Of a stretch of DNA of 64,000 bases, positions 24,911 to 34,865 are shown in pieces. Below the pieces are notes generated by a model. It was not told the origin of the DNA, searched no databases, and worked only from the letters and a program-made list of their open reading frames with translations. Source of the DNA: Cristatella mucedo (lineage: Eukaryota > Bryozoa > Phylactolaemata > Cristatellidae); contig WPIO01000007.1 in NCBI GenBank assembly GCA_009760855.2, forward strand, positions 479,501 through 543,500. The letters run 5' to 3'. Position numbers and translations under genes: made by a program. Numbering within the stretch: position 1 is the stretch's first letter; each line of letters opens with the position of its first letter.

Positions 24911-26269
24911 CTCAATCTTTCTCAATCTCTCCCTTCTATTTAAAAATTCTTTCGGGTTTCTCTTAGCTTTCTCTAATATAATTCATCTGTACCGCGCCCT
25001 AAGAGAACTTAATTAATCTCTATTCAGGTGCTTCACATACGTATGCCACGAATCTCCAGCCCACGACCTCAGTCGTTAAATACATTCAGCTTGATCTAGA
25101 TTCGAGGCGAGCACTTCAACCACTGGACCATCAAACGAATATTGCCACTGCCCAGATTGTTTCGCGGTTCTTTTCAGGTTCCTCCCTTAAGCTCTCTCTC
25201 TTTGCTCTCCGCAGGTTCTCTGTCGGGTCTCTGCAAGGTTCGTCCGCGCTTTCTTCCGCGCTCTCTCAGTGCTCTCCAGAAATGATCTACCTTCAGGCCT
25301 AGGTCCTCTATGGGATCGCTCCCAGTTTCGTCGAGGATTGGTGACTCGGCTCTCTGTACGCTCTGTAGGGGCTCTCTTCCGGGCTTCCCACAAGTGCTCG
25401 CTCGGTGCTCTCTTGGTTGACTCCTGGCTATCTGCTGCTGCTGGCTCGCTTTACCCTCTCTCCAGGTTCTCGCTGAGGTCAATATAGGTTCTCACAGCCA
25501 CTCTGTAGGGGCTCTCTCCAGGCTCCGTCTACATAGTGTTTTAAGTTCTGCTCGGGTTGGTTCTCCCTCTCCCTCTCTAAGGCTCTCTGCACATTCTATC
25601 TAGGCTCTCGAGGCGCCCTGCTGGATCGTTCGAGGTTATGTGCACGTTCTTTTATATTCTCTCCTCCGAGATCTGTCCAAGTTTTAACGAGTCTCTTTCT
25701 AGGCAATTTCCGGGTACTCTCAAGTTCCTCTCCGGGTGCTGCCCAGGCTTTCTGCACGGGTTCTCCAAGTTCTCGTTTCGTTCCCTCACAATTCTCACAA
25801 CGTTTTCCTGTAGGAAAAAGACCGCGGGTGCTCTCTGGGATCTCTCAATATTCTGCATAGGTCTTCTCCAGGCTCCGCTCCAGATTCTCTCAGAGCTCAG
25901 TGTTCTCTCTCTCTCTCACGCCTCTGTCGAGGTGCTTTTTTCAAGTTCAATCCAGATCTCACTCCGCGCGCTCGCGCTCCACGTACAGCTCGCCTCCGCT
26001 CCAGGCTCTCGCTGCGCTACCTCTAGATTTTCTTGAGGCTCTCTGCAGGTCCTCTCCAGGTCCTTTGTCCACGCTCGCTCTACACTCTCTTTAGTCACTC
26101 TGTGGGGGCACCCGGCCGGTTCTCCCCCGGGCTCTAACCAGGCTTTCTTAAAGCTCTACCTATATTCTCTCTGTCGTCTTTCGTCTAGGCTGTCCGGAAG
26201 TTCAATCAAAGTATTACACGCGTACTCGCTGGGCTTCCTCTGGGCTCTGTCCACGATTCTCTCTCTCTC

Positions 26270-26316
<47 letters not shown>

Positions 26317-26350
26317 TCGGTTCAGGCTTTTTCTCGGCAGCTTTTTCTAG
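24600..26350. repeat. Degenerate pyrimidine-rich minisatellite-like array
   Basis: About 1.6 kb, interrupted by a SINE2 at 24975-25135, in which variants of GG-TCTCTCC-AGG-TTCTCT recur every ~15-35 bp (CTCTCCAGG, GGCTCTCTGCAGG, GGTTCTCTCCAGG). Pure CT runs sit at 24861-24903 and 26259-26313. Plus-strand frames are Leu/Ser-rich and not convincing genes. Confidence 0.75.
24975..25135 (-). mobile_element. SINE2, inside the pyrimidine-rich array
   Basis: Reversed hairpin tail at 25004-25040, CCAGCCCACGACCTCAG box B region and GCGAGCACTTCAACCACTGGACCA box A region. Confidence 0.75.
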
Positions 26351-27089
26351 GCTAGCGAAATGGAACTCGTCGAGGCGGCCGGGCATATCCCAAGCCGACT
26401 GTTCAGGTACGCGGAGATCTTTCTACGCTGGAACAGTCGTGCCGCGGCATGAAATTCGGCGCATTACCCAAAAACTATATTGCATATTGCAATTGCGAAG
26501 AGCGAGACCGGTCTCGCGCTCACATGAGCAGCAACGACAAAGATTGCGACGGACTCGGGGAGGCTAGAGCACTAAGCAGCCAGCCAGCCAGCCAGCAATT
26601 GTGTCGCCGCTAGTTTCATCGCGTAGACTTGGCTCAGAGTTGCCTCCGATCGGTCCGATTGCTTTCTCCCCTCCCTTCCAGCCCGTACAGCTAGCAAGCC
26701 AGAGCCCTCAACTGGGCTAAGCTTCCCTATATTCCAACGCCCATGCCTGTACCCGTACTAATAGATCTGACTGGGCGTGGGTGGTGGCATCTGTGATCTT
26801 GTGGATGGGCGAGTGGGTATTGGCCTGCCATATGAAGAAGTTCAAACGCACGGGTCTGCCTGAGCTTATGTCGAATCGAAATGCCGAGTTTTGCGGACAG
26901 TTTTCGGCCGACTTTTTGGCCGAGTCCGCCAGATTCGGATGTCAGACCGGTATCGGGACGACCGGCTTTTGAAGTTCAAAGTTCGAAATTGCCAAATGCC
27001 ACCGAATTGCGATGCACGTCGACGCTAACACGTGCGAGCGAGAGCTGATGAATAAACCGGCTGGTGGCGAGACGCCGCCGTGTTCGATA
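26351..27089. other. No gene seen
   Basis: Unique sequence; four CCAG repeats at 26578-26594. Confidence 0.4.
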
Positions 27090-27240
27090 TAATTTAAAAA
27101 GTATAATTTATTTATATAGCGCCCCAAGGGAACTTAATCTCTATTCAGGCGCTTCACATATGCCTCGGGGCTCGAGCCCACGACCTCAGTCAGACCTTGG
27201 TCGGGGCGAGCACCTTAACCGCCAGACCAAACCAGCACGG
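27090..27240 (-). mobile_element. SINE2, well-preserved copy
   Basis: Reversed tail (TATATAGCGCCCCAAGGGAACTTAATCTCTATTCAGGCGC), GGGGCTCGAGCCCACGACC box B and GGGCGAGCACCTTAACCGCCAGACCA box A. Confidence 0.8.
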
Positions 27241-27504
27241 CACGATTGTCGGCTTCGATCCCAGACAACGCTGCTGGCAAGAACAAGCCGATCTGGCTAT
27301 AAGCATAGGTATGGGTACGGGTACAGGTATGGTTATGGATTGTCCGGCGACCGAACTTCTGCGCGATGAGTGGGTGTGGGTGGGCAGGAAAGGCGCACTT
27401 TAGCAAAAGTTGGCATGGGTACCCACCCAAATGGCAATTGAGAGCTCTGTAGCAGGCCGTATCAATGAGCGTCGCTTTCGTTAGATATCAGGGTGCCTGC
27501 ATGC

Positions 27505-28335
27505 AGTTTAATGATAACAATAAGAATACACTTGATATAGCTCCCTCAGATAACTCAATCTCTTTCTAGGTACTTCACATTTGCTGCAAAGAAAACGCAA
27601 TGGAATGGTGAGTGGTAGTATGCTTGATAAACAACATGAATAACATGATTGTCGGGCGACATGCACAGGGTCAGCATGCAAGTGTGGTTAGTGGCAGCAT
27701 GCACAGTGTCAGCACGCATAAGCACATGAAAGACTGATCACAGGGACCCACTAAATGCTGTAATGAATAGACGCGTTTTTACTTTCTTTTTAAATGTGGA
27801 CAAGTCGGGAGATGACGTGACGAAAGTCAGGAGTGAGTTCCAGGCTTTGGGAGCATACGAACTAAAGGTACCGTCTCCAAAAGATTTGAGATTGGTACGA
27901 GGTATGGGTAAACAGTTAGATTCGGAATAGCGTGTGGTACGATGCTTGGCCTGGTGGGGGAGTAGATCTGAGAAATAGGCTGGAGCCAAAGAATGAAGTG
28001 ATCTAAAAGTGAGCGACAAAACCTTGAAGTCAATCCGTTGCTTGAATGATAGCCAGTGAGGGTCGGCGAGAAGTGGTGTGATGTGGCAACTGCGACGCTC
28101 ACGACAGACAAGCCTAGCTGCTGAGTTTTGCACCAGCTGTAAGCGCCTGATTGCACATGCCGGTAGGCCAGCAAGCAGTGAGTTACAGAAGTCGTTACAG
28201 AAGAAGTCAAGACGGGATGTATCAAATGCATGGACCAACTTAGATTGGGTATCCTTATCTAAAAAAGCCCGAATTTTAGCAATGTTATGTAGCTGAAAGT
28301 AGACAGACTTGATTGTGGAGCTGATGTGGTATATA
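27505..28335 (-). mobile_element. LINE family A, 5'-truncated copy
   Basis: The minus-strand frame 27738-28238 encodes 166 residues of the RT C-terminal region (LLAGLPACAIRRLQL, QNSAARLVCRERRSCHITPL), ending at TAFSGSL. Hairpin tail near 27540-27572. The 5' break is at about 28335. Confidence 0.9.
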
Positions 28336-28709
28336 TATCAGAGTCCCTACATACGGCTTAGATATTCGTGTCTCTGCCTATGGAAAAGCTTTTCGGCTTC
28401 TTTTGAAGTCAGTGAAGATGCCCGTCTAAAGAACAGCCACTTGTACGCTCAGCCTCGATCCTACAAGCATCTTTGCACCTTGCCTCTTTGGCTAAGAAGT
28501 CGTGACCATGTTAGCCGACTGCAAAGCACACACTGGCCGGTCAAATGGCAGCTCAGAGGGCTGGTGGGAAGGATAACCGGATAAATACTTTGTCGAGAGT
28601 TACGGCATCATTCAGACGAATTGCCTGCTTATGCTGGCCTCATGTAGATAGCAAATCCAATATTAATGTACCGCTGTAGAGCGTCTTTTTGAGTGCGTTG
28701 GATGAGTTT

Positions 28710-28710
<1 letters not shown>
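28336..28710. other. No gene seen
   Basis: Unique sequence with a 91-codon frame (28309-28584) lacking motifs. Confidence 0.4.
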
Positions 28711-28771
<61 letters not shown>

Positions 28772-28796
28772 GGCTGGAGAGCTAGCGAACAAGGGA

Positions 28797-28839
<43 letters not shown>

Positions 28840-28864
28840 GGCTGGAGAGCTAGCGAACAAGGGA

Positions 28865-28950
<86 letters not shown>
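28711..28950. repeat. (GA)n with a duplicated 68 bp unit
   Basis: A ~36 bp unique word (AAAGACAGGGCTGGAGAGCT and following) occurs at 28764 and again at 28832, embedded in GA repeats, giving a 68 bp period. Confidence 0.95.
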
Positions 28951-29199
28951 AAGGAAGTTTCTTGCCCAGCGATATGCTAAAAACTTCACTGTGCTAGGGT
29001 CTCTCACAGTAGAGCTAATACGACATATTCACCCGTAACATCTGTCGAAAATTTTAGCGGCAGCATGCGATATTTCTGAAAACACAAGCGCAGTACCTTC
29101 GCCCATACGCTGCTACTGTAATCACCCGACAAAAGCAAGTACGCTCAAGCGACCGCTTGCAACGCAACATTGTGCTGGCGGCTGTTTTCAATTGCCCCT

Positions 29200-29345
29200 C
29201 AATCTTGGCCCAGAGGTAAGATTCTCACATCTCATAACCCGCGTCGCGGGTTCGAATCCTGATAGAGGCAATCCTTGTATGCCCACTGCAAACGGCGTAG
29301 TTAGCCACCCAGGCTCTGTTGCCGCTATACCAAATTAGGCTGACT
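29200..29345 (+). mobile_element. SINE1 (tRNA-derived)
   Basis: Box B GGGTTCGAATCC at 29248-29259, GATAGAGGCAATCCTTGTATGCCCACTGCAAACGG body and a GCCGCTATACCAAATTAGGCTG end. Confidence 0.7.
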
Positions 29346-29870
29346 GATCGCAAATGAATTATACTTATCAGCCGAACTTCACGTTTATTTAACTGTAAAG
29401 TCAACGCAACGCCGTCCCGCGGTCTCGGCGGCGCTCTGCCCAAGCACAGCGCCAGCTCGAGTGTAGCGTTCGCGTCGATTGCTAGTGGTGCCCGTAAGGC
29501 CATTAGTGGCCTCGAGTCTGCGATTTCCTTCTGCAGACTCGATTAATGAAGGATGCGGGGTCGCTAGGTAGACCAAGTCCCGATAGCAGTCTTCTAGCTT
29601 ATTTTGTCCAACAGTGGCGCCGCAGGTGTACTGCTGGGCAGCGGCGATGCCCTAATCTGCCAGCCACGCCCGGCGGCATCGCTGCTGCCGGTCGGCACGA
29701 CCGAATTACTCGCCGCCGCTGCTGACCCTGCCACCGGAGCGCTTTGAGTTCAATGGCCACAGAAGGACGCAACGCGAGCAGTCTGAGCTGAGCGCGAGCT
29801 CCTAGGATTCACGCTAGTCGGATTTCTACATCGAGCTAAATCGATCTGTGCGACTCGTTAGCAGTCTCGG

Positions 29871-29872
<2 letters not shown>

Positions 29873-29907
<35 letters not shown>
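29873..29907. repeat. (CT)n microsatellite
   Basis: 35 bp of CT upstream of the GPCR island. Confidence 0.97.
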
Positions 29908-29909
<2 letters not shown>

Positions 29910-31345
29910 CCGTACTCATTGCTAATAATGTAATACCCTACGTTGCCATGGTTCGCTAGCGAGCGAGCGCGCGGGGACGAGGGCTGACACCGCCGCAAGC
30001 CAGCACTTCGCTGGCAGCCAAGACGAACTACTCGTTTCCCGCCGCCTCCGCCGGGCTCGGCAGCCGCAGCCACCGCAGCAACCGCAAACTGCTGCCGCTG
30101 CCGCCACCGCCGCCGCCGCCGCCCTGGCGCCGCCCAGTCGCCGCCCAGTCGGCCGCCGCCGCAGGTGCAACAGTGGGTCGCCGCACTGGCCCAGGTTTCA
30201 GCGGCTGAACAGCCGTGCGAAGGCGTTAAGCTTGATTGGATGATAGGATTGACGGCGCCTTTTAGACGAGCTCGCGATTAGCCGCGTCCCGTACGGCGCC
30301 GCCATCGAAAGCAGACGCGCTCGCGCGCCGCGCTAATGAATATAGTCGCAAAACGCATCCTCTTAATTTTATCGCGACCGCCGCTGGCGAAAGCCTGCGC
30401 TACGCGGCGGTTCTTATCTCGCGGAGCGACCCGCAGATCGACGCCGAAGCAGGCCACCGGCGAGCGCCCGATTGAGCTTTGGGGGCGGCGGAAGGAAGCG
30501 GAACGAGTGACGCGCCGAAGCGCCGGACAATCTTGTTTACTGAGCACGAACGCTGCGAAGTGTCGAAACTGAAACGCACCGGGAGGCGCGCCTCGCGGAC
30601 GCGACCGAGCAGGGCTCGGGGCCAATCGTTCTGGCCGCGGCACCTGAAGCGCGCTCTGATGAACTGCCGGTTCCATGCGTGCAGGCGGCAGGGCTCGGCT
30701 CCTTCAGGCGGTCAAGGCTGGGCAATTGTTATCGGGCGGGCACAGGGCGAAAGTCAGCGAGGTCAAAGACAACGTCGCAGACCGCGTCGTCCCTCGGCCA
30801 AGCTGCCGCGCGGCTCTATCGCGCAGAATCGGCAGCGCGAGGACGGCAGTGCCGGTTGCCCAGCTGCACTTTTGACGCGCGCATTTTGTGAGCCATGACC
30901 CTGAGAGCCGTCAATTTGCACGCGAAAACTTTACAAAGAGCTCGAAGCTGTCGTCCTTTCGAATAACCGCGAGGGAGAGTGCAAAATGGCCGCTAGTTGT
31001 CGGACTCGGTGCGGACACGAGCTGCACGCACCGCACGGACTTTGTCGAGCCCTCGTTCCACGCCTACTAGAATTATTCTTGTGCGGCACTCGCAGCTAGG
31101 TCGCCGGATGTTGCTTACGAGACTTCTCTCGGGTCGTTGAATGACTACACAAGCTGCCGGCTTGGCTTTCGATCCTGATCATGCACAGCGTGGCGCGGCA
31201 ATGACTGCCCTTGTGCGCGTTCGTCTTTTGCTAACAGTACACATTTTTGGTCGCTAGAAAGTCACGACACGTGATCGAAGAAGAAGAAGAAGCGCGAGAA
31301 CTCGCGGAGCTTGCGGCCACCTGGCGGCGCGAAACTTCGGCGGCG

Positions 31346-31401
<56 letters not shown>

Positions 31402-31596
31402 CGCTGCATTCAGCTGAGCGGACGGGCATCGACCAACCGCTAGCTAAGCGGACGCACAGAAGGGGCGGGAGCGGCGGCGGCGGCGGCGGCGGCGGCGGCA
31501 GGGACGCCGAGCAAGGCCGCAAAAAGAGTGGCGGCGGCAGCAGCGACGGCCAGCGGCGGCGGCGGCGACGCTCAACAAGAGGACATTACCGCGACC
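29910..31596 (+). promoter_or_regulatory. GC-rich CpG-dense region upstream of the GPCR
   Basis: Strongly GC- and CpG-rich, with runs of GCC/GCG and no convincing exon. It probably holds the GPCR promoter and 5' UTR; no TATA box stands out. Long frames here are chance. Confidence 0.45.
31349..31398. repeat. (GA)n in the probable 5' UTR or promoter of the GPCR
   Basis: 50 bp of GA, ending 199 bp before the start ATG, followed by GGC repeats (31467-31499). Confidence 0.97.
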
Positions 31597-32943
31597 ATGC
31601 TGCAACTCCTCACCACGCAAGTCGGCGGCAGCGGCGACGCATTCGTCAGCGACGGCGACGCTGGCGGCAATGATTCGAGCAACGACGAGCTGAGCGGCTT
31701 GCTCGACGCACTGCAGAGCCGCTCGAGCCGCGGCGGCGTTCCGGTCGAGCACGCCGCCGTCATGTCGCTGTGCGTGCTGGCGGCGCTGGGCAACGCGGCG
31801 GCGCTGCTGGCCATACGCGGCATCCGGCGATCGCTAGTGCCCAACCAGATGCTCATCGCCAGCCTGTGCTGCGCGGACCTGCTCACGAGCGTCAGCGTGT
31901 TCTGCTACCGCCTGAACGCGCGCTACCTGAGGGGCTACTACGACTGGACGCGCGACGGCAGCGACGGCGGCGGCGGCTCGGCGCGGCAGTGCGCCTCCAA
32001 GCTCGTGCAGGGCCTGGTGATGACGTCGCACAGCGCCACGCTGCTCAGCCTGCTCGGCCTGTCGGTGGACCACTACTGCGCCGTCGCGCTGCCGCTCCAG
32101 CAGCCGGCGCTGCTGCCGCAGTCGCGCGTGCGCGGCACGATCGTGGCCATTTGGCTGCTGGCGTTCGCCTTCGGTTTCTCCGACTTCTTTATGCCGGCGC
32201 CGCTCAACGGCTATTGCCAAGCCGAGGCGTTCGCCAGCTACTGCGATCGCGTGGCGTGCTCGACTTACGAGCCCGACCACTTGCTCTTCGTGGTCGTCAC
32301 CGTCTGCCTCGTTGTCATGTCGGTGCTGTACGCGCTCATCGCAACCAAGATCTGCTCGTACCAGAGGCAGTGGCGCCTGGCCGCGCCCTCTTTCTCCTCC
32401 ACGGCGGCGGCCGTCGCCGCCGCCTCCGGCGCTGCCTCGGCTTTGGCGGCGTCGAGCGGCGGCGGCGGCGCGTCGACCAAGAGGACGGGACCGACTTGCA
32501 GCAGCACGCGCGGCCTGGTCACGACGGTCATAATCCTGGCGACGTTCAGCGTGCTCTGGCTGCCCTTCTGTCTGTTCGACGTATTCATCACCGTCAAGCT
32601 GCTCTACGTGGGCGACGAGGCGCAGTCGCTGGCGGCGGCCGCGCACTACATGGGCCTGTTCCAGCAGGTCGGCACGTATCTGGACGGACTCGTGGCGCTG
32701 AACGCGATCGTGGACCCGATCATTTACGCCATACGCATGCGCGAGGTGCAGCAGAGCCTGAGGCTGCTCTGGGCCGCCGCGCCGTGGACTAAGCTGAGCT
32801 GGCGCTATCGGCTGTGCGCGAGCGGCCCGCGCAGTCGCGGCGCCGGCGGCGGCGGCGAGGGGCGGCAGCACGGAGTCGCAAAGGTAAGGACGAGGCAACC
32901 GTCGGCGAGCAACGGCAGCAGCAGCAGAATGACGGTGCTTTGA
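31597..32943 (+). CDS. Class A (rhodopsin-like) G protein-coupled receptor
   Basis: A 448-codon open frame with all seven membrane segments in one exon. The frame is open upstream to a GTG at 31528, but the first ATG is at 31597 in an excellent context (GCGACCATG), so I start there. Visible landmarks (numbered from this ATG): TM1 53-76 with Gly65-Asn66; TM2 with Asp94; Cys132 before TM3; DHY at 158-160 in place of DRY; TM4 Trp186; ECL2 cysteines 207, 216 and 221; TM5 228-253 without the usual proline; an Ala/Gly/Ser-rich third loop 254-306; TM6 with WLP at 321-323; TM7 358-380 with Asn369 and DPIIY at 373-377. An Asn-Asp-Ser sequon is at 25. Missing P5.50 and DPIIY recall the melanocortin/EDG/cannabinoid/adenosine group, but I cannot name a ligand. 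It is a plasma-membrane receptor by family. A donor-like AAG|GTAAGG at 32884 means the last ~20 codons may be intronic. Confidence 0.93.
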   Translation: MLQLLTTQVGGSGDAFVSDGDAGGNDSSNDELSGLLDALQSRSSRGGVPVEHAAVMSLCVLAALGNAAALLAIRGIRRSLVPNQMLIASLCCADLLTSVSVFCYRLNARYLRGYYDWTRDGSDGGGGSARQCASKLVQGLVMTSHSATLLSLLGLSVDHYCAVALPLQQPALLPQSRVRGTIVAIWLLAFAFGFSDFFMPAPLNGYCQAEAFASYCDRVACSTYEPDHLLFVVVTVCLVVMSVLYALIATKICSYQRQWRLAAPSFSSTAAAVAAASGAASALAASSGGGGASTKRTGPTCSSTRGLVTTVIILATFSVLWLPFCLFDVFITVKLLYVGDEAQSLAAAAHYMGLFQQVGTYLDGLVALNAIVDPIIYAIRMREVQQSLRLLWAAAPWTKLSWRYRLCASGPRSRGAGGGGEGRQHGVAKVRTRQPSASNGSSSRMTVL

Positions 32944-34790
32944 CAGGCGACGGCGGTCGACCGGTGGCTGCCTCTTTCACTTGAAGGTCTGGGCTGGCTT
33001 CCTGCGACGCAACGCCGCCGGCTGCCCGCCGCCGTCCAAGGAGCGTTCGGTGGCCGCGGCGAAGAGTGACGTCGCCGCTGCATGAGCGAGCCCATTTGGT
33101 TAGCAGCTTTTTTTCGCGCGCTGGAAGCAGCCGCCCGCGCCCCGGGGGCGCGCGCGTCGGGATAGGGCTCGGGCGACGGGTGGCCGCCAGCCAGTTGCCC
33201 GGGGCAACTGGCGGCACTCGGCGCGCTCGCTCTCTGCGGCCGACCCTAGCTATAGTGACGCCGTCGGAGGCGCGCTATCGCTCGGCGTAGGGTATCGCCG
33301 CGGCGGCGTCGCGCGTCGTTTGGCGCCGACGGCGTTCAGCACCCGCCGCCAAGTGCGCGCGGTCTACGCCTCCGGAAGTCGCCGACGCAGCGCGCTCGCG
33401 GGGAGCGTCGCCGGCCGCACCGCTACGCACGCCACTCCCGTCTCTCATCGGCAGCCCCCGTGGTCGATAATTATAATTTGCTCTCGCTCGCGCGCGTCTC
33501 TTCACTCTTGACTGATGCTGGGGCAGGTGGCGTGCATTCGTCGAAACTCGCTTTCAGTCAACAGCTTTGGCGCACGTCGGCGGCCCGCGTCGTGCGCTTC
33601 AGCACCTTTTTTCCGGCGACTATCTTTCGCGGTTTTCAATGACGCGCGAAGCCATCGCGGGAGCGGCGCCGCCGCCGCCGCCGCCGCAAACGCTCGGCGG
33701 ACGTAGCGCAACGGCGCCGCAAGTCCAGCCGCCAGTTCAGACAGGCTCGCTCCGTAGCGACTTGGAGAGACGAGTCGGGACAGGGCGAGTCTAGCTCGCG
33801 GTGCCTCTCAGCCATTCGGCGCCCCTTAGTCCCGGCGGCTCCGCAGGATCGATGGGCGGCGGCCCGCGCGCGCGCTACGCCGGCGCCGCTCGCTTCGGCG
33901 CTTGTGCCAGCCGAGCGACTTCGCAGAGCCGTAGTCCGCAGACTGGAGGCAGGCAGCCTGGCTCCAGTCTGCGGACAGTGAGCCACACCGCTCGTGGAGC
34001 CGCCCGCGCCCGCACGCACGGGCACTGCATGCATCGCACCAGTCCATAGCGAAGCGGCGAGCAGTCTGCGCTCGGCTAGTAGCCGCGCCGCCGCGCACCG
34101 GGTGCCGCGAGACGTACACGGGGGTCCACTGCGCAGCCAGAGAAGCGAGCACCTCGGGCCGCGAGGCAGGGGCAGGATCGCCGGCTTCTGCCTCGCGCGC
34201 CGCGGCGGAGCGAAGCCGCCGCGCCGCGCACGAGCGAACGCTCGCTCCGCCGTCGGAAATCAGCATGCGCCCGCCGTATGGCCGCGGGAACGGGTGCCCA
34301 AAGCGGCCGAGGGCAAGGCCACCGAGCGAGCGGTAACTCGAGCCAGCCTAGCCAGCAGCGCCAGGCCTTCGCCCGCGACTGCCCCTCCAAGCTGCTGCCA
34401 GGCTGTGCCAGCTTGCGTAGCTCAGACCCCGATGCGTCCGGCCCTACCGACCTAAGGCGAGGGACGGAAGAAGTGGCGTAGAGTGGCAGGCGCGTCCGTC
34501 GCTATAGGCGCCGCGCCGCCATTACACCTGCAAAGGTGCAGCGACGTTCAATTTTCGCTGCTGCTTCTGCTGCTGCTGCCGGCGCAGCTGCTGCCGCTGC
34601 CGACTCGAATCTTTCAGCTTCGTCGGTCAAGTATGTTCGCAGAGGGCGGCGGCTCCTTTAGCCACATGCGAGGGCCGCGAATTGATCGAAGCATGCGTTT
34701 AAATAGTTTAAGTACGGCACCCGCAGACAGCAAAAGCTGACATGCGCAGCGAGCGGCGCAATAATACTTCAATAATTATGATAATTATAC
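32944..34790. other. GC-rich non-coding region downstream of the GPCR
   Basis: CpG-dense, with several inverted repeats (33188-33208, 33934-33976). No AATAAA close to the stop and no recognisable exon. Confidence 0.5.
33934..33976. other. Perfect 15 bp-stem hairpin, GC-rich
   Basis: GTCCGCAGACTGGAG and its exact reverse complement are separated by 13 bp that are themselves partly self-complementary (CAGGCAGCCTG). Short for a pre-miRNA; function unknown. Confidence 0.8.
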
Positions 34791-34794
34791 TGAG

Positions 34795-34865
34795 AGCTAA
34801 GAACCTTTAGAACGCCGTAAGAGAACGGGTCATTTCTATCTCGGGCACTTCACACTAGTTGTAAA
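34795..34865 (-). mobile_element. SINE2 or LINE A tail fragment
   Basis: AACGCCGTAAGAGAACGGGTCATTTCTATCTCGGGCACTTCACAC, a degenerate tail hairpin. Confidence 0.5.

Noticed and set aside
24553-26098. Ser/Leu/Phe-rich frames in the pyrimidine-rich array
   Set aside because: Composition follows the repeat; several frames are open at once.
31528-31596. GTG start giving a 471-residue GPCR
   Set aside because: GTG initiation is not expected in an animal gene; the ATG at 31597 has a strong context.
31834-32898. 354-codon antisense frame and a 340-codon alternative plus frame (31770-32792) over the GPCR
   Set aside because: Shadows of the GPCR reading frame in GC-rich DNA; Arg/Ala/Gly-rich with no membrane segments or motifs.
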